From Apostichopus japonicus (taxonomy: Eukaryota; Echinodermata; Holothuroidea; Aspidochirotida; Stichopodidae), in the NCBI RefSeq assembly GCF_037975245.1, contig NC_092576.1, positions 40,488,111-40,552,110 on the forward strand: 64,000 bases of DNA. Direction: 5' to 3'. Below, in pieces: positions 60,901 through 64,000 of this stretch. Made by a program: the position numbers and the translations under genes. The notes beneath the pieces were generated by a model that saw only the letters and a program-made list of their open reading frames with translations, did no database searches and had not been told where the DNA came from. Each line of letters begins with the position of its first letter. Position 1 is the first letter of the stretch.

Positions 60901-62049
60901 TTGGGCAAGATGCTTTATCTCACTTGCCTCTCTCCACCCAGGAGTTAAATTGGTACCTGTGAGGTAACTTGTCATTGGGCGCAGTATATAACTGCTGCCG
61001 ACTGGAGGGATTGTCTCTGGGACAGGTTATCATTGTCCAGGGGTAATATATAACGTCTGTAAAGAGAATTGAGACCTATCGCTGGTGTAAAGCGCTATAT
61101 AAAAATCTAATACTATTAATATTATTGTATACATGTAACACTTCTGCTGAACTGGTGTGTTGTACTTATTTTATAAATATGTCATAAATGAGTTAGAAGA
61201 TGAAATCATCAAAAATTATATTACTCCTTCTCAAAGTGGTTTTACCTTCTACCTTCACAGCGTGTAATGAGACAAGGTATTTGTGGATATTAAGAGGTAA
61301 CCGGGGACAAGCATTCAGACAGGTGCCATCAGCTCTTTGTAAGACGGAGGGTGGTGATGCCATCAGTCTAAGATGGAATGGAGATGACTTTGTGCAACTA
61401 TTACCAACAAAGCAGTGACTTGAAAGCCTAGATATGACTATTCATTAGCTGATCAAGACAGTTGGTTGCATGCATATGTATGAAGTAAAAATATGTATGA
61501 ATACTTAAGTAAAATGTGCCATTTAACAACTTTATTGGATAAATGAATCCTTTGGAGGATTTACCTTTTTACACTAAGTAGGAGATATTTGAAGGGCAGA
61601 TGAGTAAACCAGGGCATGTTTGAGGATATATGCTATAAATATTCATAAGGGGGTTTATGCTATGAATATTGATATTCTAAGAAAAAGATACATGTGATGA
61701 ATGGTTATACACAGGTTTAACCGATATAGCTACACGATACAGGTGTAAATGCCAGCTGACTTAATAGTGGTTTCAAATATGATGGTTCCATTTGGAGTAT
61801 TTTTAGATGTGTCTTTAATGGTACAAAATATGTTGAATCAATCATTCTGACATTGAGAAACGTTTTGAAAATGAATTGTTAATCTGCATGCATTACTGTC
61901 AGTCATTCTGAAAGTCGACATTATGCTGCGAACCTATAAAAGTACTTCAAACATATGCAAAGAGCATATTAGCCATTGTCATCAAGAATTTTTTTTTTTT
62001 TCAGGGGAATTTAATGACAAACATTACCAATATCGAATTTGTTCCATAA
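42897..62049 (+). CDS. MOB3: MOB kinase activator 3 (MOB3A/B/C-type), seven exons
   Basis: MOB proteins are small zinc-binding adaptors that bind and activate NDR/LATS-type or other kinases. MOB3 members are usually not Hippo activators and have been linked to MST1. Exons: 42,897-42,932; 48,788-48,938; 51,421-51,514; 53,586-53,719; 57,763-57,878; 59,228-59,314; and tentatively 62,005-62,049. The total is 663 bases, 220 residues; vertebrate MOB3 is about 216-217. All phases match. The zinc ligands are Cys81, Cys86, His163 and His168, with the spacing of MOB1. MOB3-type wording includes Ala-Val-Gln-Leu-Pro-like Val-Val-Gln-Leu-Pro, Lys-Lys-Pro-Thr-Ala-Leu-Pro-Ala, and Val-His-Val-Tyr-Ile-His-His-Phe-Asp. 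One oddity is Asp139 where Gly precedes Val-Pro-Phe-Pro in relatives. The introns hold nearly all the tandem arrays of this half of the window. Confidence 0.93.
42933..44797. other. First part of MOB3 intron 1, no recognised element
   Basis: Contains short CTAACCCTA-like and ATTCCTAG tracts near 43,680-43,730. Small unsupported reading frames only. Confidence 0.45.
44798..45427. mobile_element. Long-TIR element with 8-bp target duplication
   Basis: About 120 bases at the left are repeated inverted at the right. The ends are GGGTATGACTA and the complement of CGGTATGACTA. A perfect 8-bp CACTTTAA flanks both sides (44,790-44,797 and 45,428-45,435). Each TIR holds a short tandem run of ACCATACCGG and ACCATATCGG, about 11-12 bp per unit. 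The element is 630 bases with no coding. Long TIRs with 8-9 bp duplications suggest a MULE or hAT relative. Confidence 0.82.
45686..45823 (-). ncRNA. PLE-derived fragment with hammerhead ribozyme core
   Basis: On the minus strand, CTGAAGA (45,787-45,793) and GAAA (45,767-45,770) enclose a perfect 6-bp stem II (GATCCT-AGC-AGGATC, its own complement in form). The GCCT before CTGAAGA pairs with AGGC after the GTC cleavage triplet, giving a 4-bp stem I. Stem III is only the self-complementary ACGT, as in minimal hammerheads thought to act as dimers. All core residues are present. The fragment is about 138 bp and has an inverted relative at 59,358-59,497. Confidence 0.65.
46140..46470 (-). repeat. 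Two degenerate tRNA-like SINE heads
   Basis: Minus strand: GCTCAGTTGGTAGAGTGCTC (46,150-46,170) with a B-box-like TTCAAATC further on; and GCTCAGTGGTTAATGCC with GAGTTCGAGTC (about 46,370-46,435). No cloverleaf is complete, so these are treated as SINE fragments or tRNA pseudogenes. Confidence 0.45.
46808..47290. repeat. Minisatellite, 60-bp unit, about eight copies
   Basis: GAGGTCTGACTGGG starts each unit; spacing is 71, 58, then 60 bases. The last six copies are almost identical, differing mainly between TACAATGCTTTACTTATTGAT and TAAAATGCTTTACCTATAGAT types that partly alternate. Each carries ATTGTACAGTA. Confidence 0.9.
47715..48025 (+). mobile_element. tRNA-derived SINE, internally duplicated
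   Basis: The degenerate tRNA-like head (TTATAAGGCATTGGACTTATG) is followed by the body GGGCAAGGCACTTTATCTCC. A segment of about 77 bases of the body is present twice (about 47,790-47,867 and 47,867-47,944). It continues with TTGGGCGCTGTTTAGCTGC and GGAGGGATTGTCTC. Confidence 0.7.
48125..48490 (-). mobile_element. tRNA-derived SINE, opposite strand
   Basis: Carries the same family body in reverse order: GACAATCCCTCCACATGGCA, CAGCGCCCAACTGACAG, then CACCTGGGTG and AAAGTGCC, with a weak tRNA-like head near 48,440-48,490. About 80 bases form an inverted repeat with the copy at 47,938-48,020. Confidence 0.65.
48583..48600. repeat. Perfect 18-bp palindrome
   Basis: TTCCGCGAATTCGCGGAA equals its own reverse complement and is CpG-rich against an AT-rich background. 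It lies about 190 bases before MOB3 exon 2. Function unknown. Confidence 0.8.
48788..48938 (+). CDS. MOB3: MOB3 exon 2
   Basis: After TTTTTTTAACTTTTCTGCACAG it encodes [10 protein letters not shown]ough Asp-Trp-Leu-Ala-Val-His, residues 13-62. It ends at GTAATG with one base over. This is the N-terminal helix region of the MOB fold. Confidence 0.95.
48939..51420. other. MOB3 intron 2, no strong element
   Basis: Contains many TACAGTACTG-like short motifs. A segment at about 50,000-50,230 resembles 59,640-59,900 (GGAATAATTTATC, then AAATTCAGAGCTT and TTTTGAACGGTAAATTAT-like sequence), so it is an old dispersed repeat. Confidence 0.45.
51421..51514 (+). CDS. MOB3: MOB3 exon 3 (first zinc ligands)
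   Basis: TTTTATTTTGGCAG acceptor and GTAAGT donor. Encodes [15 protein letters not shown], then Cys81-Ser-Lys-Ala-Ser-Cys86. The two cysteines are the MOB zinc ligands. Confidence 0.96.
51805..52292. repeat. Degenerate minisatellite, unit about 22 bp
   Basis: GATGCTATGTAACTAAGCCA-like units repeat about twenty times, with length variation and mutations increasing toward the right end. It directly precedes the hAT MITE in MOB3 intron 3. Confidence 0.85.
52314..53407. mobile_element. hAT MITE in MOB3 intron 3
   Basis: Termini CAGTGTTCGA and TCGAACACTG with a perfect 8-bp duplication TTTATTGC (52,306-52,313 and 53,408-53,415). The interior holds clustered dyads such as ATCGGCCGATACCGATATTG around 53,110-53,225, perhaps a second element nested inside (GTTGCTACGATAATCG on the minus strand). 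No transposase. Confidence 0.82.
53586..53719 (+). CDS. MOB3: MOB3 exon 4
   Basis: Encodes Tyr-Glu-Tyr-Met-Trp-Ala-Asp-Gly, Lys-Lys-Pro-Thr-Ala-Leu-Pro, and Leu-Met-Asp-Trp-Val-Glu. It ends before GTGAGC with one base over. A hAT MITE sits only about 180 bases upstream of its acceptor. Intron retention at its 3' side would meet a stop at about 53,788. Confidence 0.95.
53720..54182. other. Start of MOB3 intron 4
   Basis: Unremarkable intronic sequence with pyrimidine and poly-C tracts at about 53,900-53,960. The exon 4 frame, if read through, stops at about 53,788. Confidence 0.5.
54183..57699. repeat. Giant 24-bp minisatellite, about 146 units
   Basis: The unit contains CACTGATTGTACAGTG followed by TTACATTT or TTACAGTT. 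Variants include ACAGGAAAAC, GAATGTACAG and GATGGTACAG. Higher-order repetition is visible: the stretch at 54,361-54,480 is repeated at 54,601-54,720, a 240-bp (10-unit) period, and GATGG variants recur at mostly 144-bp steps near the right end. Because 24 is a multiple of three and the unit lacks stops in three of six frames, very long reading frames run through it on both strands. These are not genes. The array ends 63 bases before MOB3 exon 5. Confidence 0.97.
57763..57878 (+). CDS. MOB3: MOB3 exon 5 (second zinc ligands)
   Basis: A pyrimidine-rich acceptor directly follows the 24-bp array. Encodes Val-Pro-Phe-Pro-Lys-Asn-Phe and His163-Val-Tyr-Ile-His-His168-Phe. Phase 0 at a GTGAGT donor. 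The split codon at its start gives Asp139. Confidence 0.95.
58145..58560 (-). mobile_element. 3' end of a non-LTR retrotransposon (CR1/L2-like)
   Basis: On the minus strand the peptide runs [11 protein letters not shown], Tyr-Arg-Ser-Phe-Glu-Tyr-Ser-Gly, Leu-Trp-Asn-Lys-Leu-Pro, and (after a frame change) [10 protein letters not shown] before a stop. This is the usual C-terminus of CR1/L2/Jockey-type ORF2. The tail AAAGCGCCTTGAGCAG and a TTATTA microsatellite mark the 3' end at 58,145. Confidence 0.72.
58797..59075. repeat. Minisatellite, unit about 92 bp, three copies
   Basis: CTGTCCTCCCATAT or its CTGTCCTCACATAT variant recurs at 58,814, 58,907 and 58,999. Each unit carries GCACTCATACTGACA and ACAGTTCCTAACC. 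A partial inverted piece follows at about 59,095-59,125. Lies in MOB3 intron 5. Confidence 0.85.
59228..59314 (+). CDS. MOB3: MOB3 exon 6
   Basis: Encodes [12 protein letters not shown]ough Lys-Glu-Leu-Glu-Pro-Leu and ends phase 0 at GTAAGC. This matches the C-terminal helices of MOB3; relatives have about nine more residues. Confidence 0.95.
59358..59497 (+). ncRNA. PLE-derived fragment with degenerate hammerhead core
   Basis: CTGAAGA (59,388-59,394) and GAAA (59,411-59,414) enclose a stem II of GATCC...AGGAT. The GCCT/AGGC stem I is kept. GAAACATC replaces GAAACGTC, which weakens stem III. About 140 bp align closely, in inverted orientation, with 45,686-45,823. It lies in MOB3 intron 6. 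Confidence 0.6.
59640..59900. repeat. Dispersed repeat shared with intron 2
   Basis: GGAATAATTTATCCGGC, then ACATCGCTAA and CAAATTCAGAGCTTC resemble 50,000-50,230 and, for the first part, 59,508-59,570. Diverged; type unknown. Confidence 0.45.
59953..60452. mobile_element. hAT-like MITE, 500 bp
   Basis: CAGGGATGTGCCCA at the left is complementary to TGGGCACATCCCTG at the right apart from one end base. The interior has GAGGGGAGGGGAACATCCCC like the elements at 38.9 and 40.4 kb. No clear 8-bp duplication is visible, so the ends or the flanks have changed. Confidence 0.6.
60816..61120 (+). mobile_element. Full-length tRNA-derived SINE
   Basis: A-box-like GTGGCCAATTGGCTAAGGCG, B-box GGTTCGATTCC, body GGGCAAGATGCTTTATCTC, CATTGGGCGC and GGAGGGATTGTCTC, then the tail AAAGCGCTATATAAA with ATT repeats. 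This is the best preserved of four family members in the window. It splits a weak tandem repeat rich in ACACTACTGGTGT-like motifs (about 60,620-60,810 and 61,125-61,165). Confidence 0.8.
61121..62004. other. MOB3 intron 6, distal part
   Basis: No repeat family recognised. A 72-codon frame at 61,200-61,418 with a hydrophobic start has no other support. Confidence 0.4.
62005..62049 (+). CDS. MOB3: Candidate MOB3 terminal exon
   Basis: A long poly-T tract and TTCAG precede Gly-Asn-Leu-Met-Thr-Asn-Ile and seven more residues, then TAA. An AATAAA follows at 62,108. Relatives end with a short Lys-Glu-Met-Thr-x-x-Ile/Met-Cys tail, so only Met-Thr and Ile agree. Another phase-0 acceptor at 59,602 (Glu-Val-Val-Glu-Asp-Leu-His) is an alternative, as is an exon beyond the window. 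Confidence 0.38.
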   Translation, partial: GNLMTNITNIEFVP

Positions 62050-62107
62050 GTTTGACAGATATTCTGAAATTTACACCTTTTAGGGAATGATGTGTGTAAA
62101 GTGAATT

Positions 62108-62113
62108 AATAAA
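62108..62113 (+). terminator. Possible MOB3 poly(A) signal (AATAAA)
   Basis: Lies 59 bases after the stop of the candidate terminal exon. It supports that exon, but the hexamer is frequent in this AT-rich DNA. Confidence 0.3.
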
Positions 62114-64000
62114 AAATGACAAACCTGTCTAGCATGTCGGTAAATGACAACCATACTCTGTAAAAAGAACAGTCTATTTTGCAGTTTTACCAGATTTATT
62201 TATACAAAATTTGTAAGACGTAGGTGGAGATATAACGAAAGATATTCCATTTAGTCGGTGTATCATGTTTTACTGAAAGTCTTCATAAAAATAGAGCCGG
62301 TACTTATGAGGATTACATTTGATTTATGGGCTTTAGAAATCACATGGAATCTACGTTCTGAAATTGTTCTTGCCAAGTGTGTATGTTTTGTTTCCAAAAC
62401 TTGCGATTTCTCAAATGCTTCTTGTTTTTTGAGTCTCAGGATTCCTGCGGCCAATAATGACGAAAGGATTCACATCCTTGGCCATCTCAACCAGGTTTAT
62501 TTTTAATCTTTAAGTCCAAAATGGTTTTTTACAAGCTTCAGTAGTGTTTCAATGCTGTAACATTTTTGGGGTTTTTTTTCGTCATATAGTGTGAAACGTC
62601 TTGTAGATTGTATATTGTGTTTAAGACTCCAAAGTGCCATCCGCTTTGGCCTAAGACTTTCAGCACTATGCTAATCTTATTGAACCTATTTTTTTTTTTA
62701 TAGTACTCATCCCGAAATAAATTGTTTGCCAGGCGTGTTGAAATAACAAACAAAATTTTGTCTCAGGAAATACCTTGGGACGGAATGAAAATGGTTTCGT
62801 AAGTTTACGCATAAGTGAACGTTCCTTGAAGGAGCTATTGTCTCAATTCGGTACGAAACTTGAAAAACCTCTAATTAAAATAGAAACAATTAGCATTGTC
62901 ATGTTGTATATAAACAGCTAAATGGCATTGAAAGGATGAATTTGGTCTTTTTATTTTCACAAAATGTAAAATTGAATTTATTTTATGTTGATCCTTAAAT
63001 TCAGACCGAATTGCAATGTGCAAGGCAACACCGAACCAACAATTTTTTTCTATTTTTTTTCTTTCATATTCCATTGTCAGTTGGATTTTTCTGTTTTTTT
63101 TTTTTGTTTTTTTCAAGGGCATTTATGATTTGTAAATTTCTGAATCCTTTTCTTAGTTATTTTAATAATGTCACTTTCTTTATTAATATGTTTCCTGTGT
63201 TTAGAAATCTGAAACACCTTTTTGTTATTCCTATGTGTGACTGTTTACAACAGTGAACACTTCTGATGTTATATGTTCACAATATTGACTGATTAATTGA
63301 TTGGTTAATTAATTGACTACTTAATTGATTGATTAGCTACATCAAAGTAAGCAATTTAGCCCTGTACTTAGACATATATATAACTGGATTCAATTGTAAG
63401 AGACACATTTTCATCTGCAATTCATTTGTGTACCACACATAACTATGTTCTATAATGCTATACCGTGCACAGTTTTGAATGCAGTCTTGAAAGAGCCATC
63501 GTTTTTCACTTGTTTCAAAATAAGGAAGTCTTCCCTCAGATTAGCTGCTGGGTAAACCTTTGATTACATAAATGGAACATTTCATTTTTTTATTTGATTA
63601 TTTTTTTTTTTTTTTTAATATTATAAGTTGGTGAGTTTGAGAATTGGTTTGAATTAACAGAGAGTTGAGAAACTGTAAGGAAATGGCTTATATAGGGTTA
63701 AAATATAAAAAGTTACATTGACATCCTAGCAAGGCTGTTCTCAAACTTCGAACTGGATTGAAAATACCCAGAGGGTGCAAGTTAAATAGACGGATGGACT
63801 TTAATCTTTGGAAACGTTTGAACAATGAATTGTTAATGAAATGTGCTTTAATTAGTTGTGAGTCAATTCCCTGATTGGGTCAAAAAATCATAATAATGAG
63901 ACTAAGATATATTAGGAGAGTTCTTATCATGGAATTGTTGCACAAGTCATCCCCTGGCAAGACATGGTCAAACATTTCAACATTACAGACTTGTCATTCT
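62114..64000. other. Downstream of MOB3, no recognised gene
   Basis: AT-rich sequence with several poly-T tracts (62,690, 63,090, 63,600) and a TTGATTAAT-type simple repeat at about 63,285-63,345. One acceptor-donor pair (62,767-62,797) encloses a short open stretch without recognisable homology. Confidence 0.45.

Noticed and set aside
61200-61418. 72-codon frame beginning with a signal-peptide-like sequence inside MOB3 intron 6
   Set aside because: The hydrophobic start alone is weak evidence. The rest is unremarkable, and it lies in the intron on the same strand as MOB3.

Overview
This is AT-rich animal genomic DNA with introns bounded by GT and AG, few genes, and a heavy load of repeats. 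The mix suggests a marine invertebrate, perhaps an echinoderm such as a sea cucumber. It comprises a MOB3 gene, a lone class A GPCR, Tx1-like, Penelope-like and Ty3-like retroelements, hAT-like MITEs and tRNA-derived SINEs. That placement is low-confidence inference; there is no direct taxonomic marker.

Layout. 1-3.5 kb: a hAT-type MITE and a tandem duplication. 3.5-19.7 kb (+): the 3' part of an unrecognised multi-exon gene; two exons are firm, the others tentative. Its third long intron (10.9-17.2 kb) holds a satellite with a unit of about 740 bp and a TAA-flanked TIR element. 19.7-23.6 kb: diffuse old duplications. 23.6-24.7 kb (-): an intact intronless rhodopsin-class receptor of 354 aa. 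27-38.3 kb (-): a broken Ty3/Gypsy element, then a broken Tx1/L1-like LINE split by a TTAA-flanked MITE. 38.8-42.0 kb: a nested transposon (outer TIR element, Penelope-like element inside it, hAT MITE inside that). 42.5-62.1 kb (+): a MOB3-type kinase-activator gene in seven exons, reconstructed here from the first ATG at 42,897; only the last exon is uncertain. 62.1-64 kb: nothing recognised.

The MOB3 introns are the most striking part. They carry four unrelated minisatellites (units of about 60, 22, 24 and 92 bp), at least three TIR elements, head-to-head SINEs, and two inverted copies of a Penelope-type terminal sequence, each with a hammerhead-ribozyme-like core. The 24-bp array fills most of intron 4 (about 3.5 kb, about 146 units). 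It is free of stops in two forward frames and one reverse frame, and most units encode a short hairpin.

The three host genes show no sign of working together. MOB3 is expected to be a cytosolic adaptor, the GPCR a membrane receptor, and the first gene has no assigned function. No RNA gene, CRISPR array or operon was found.
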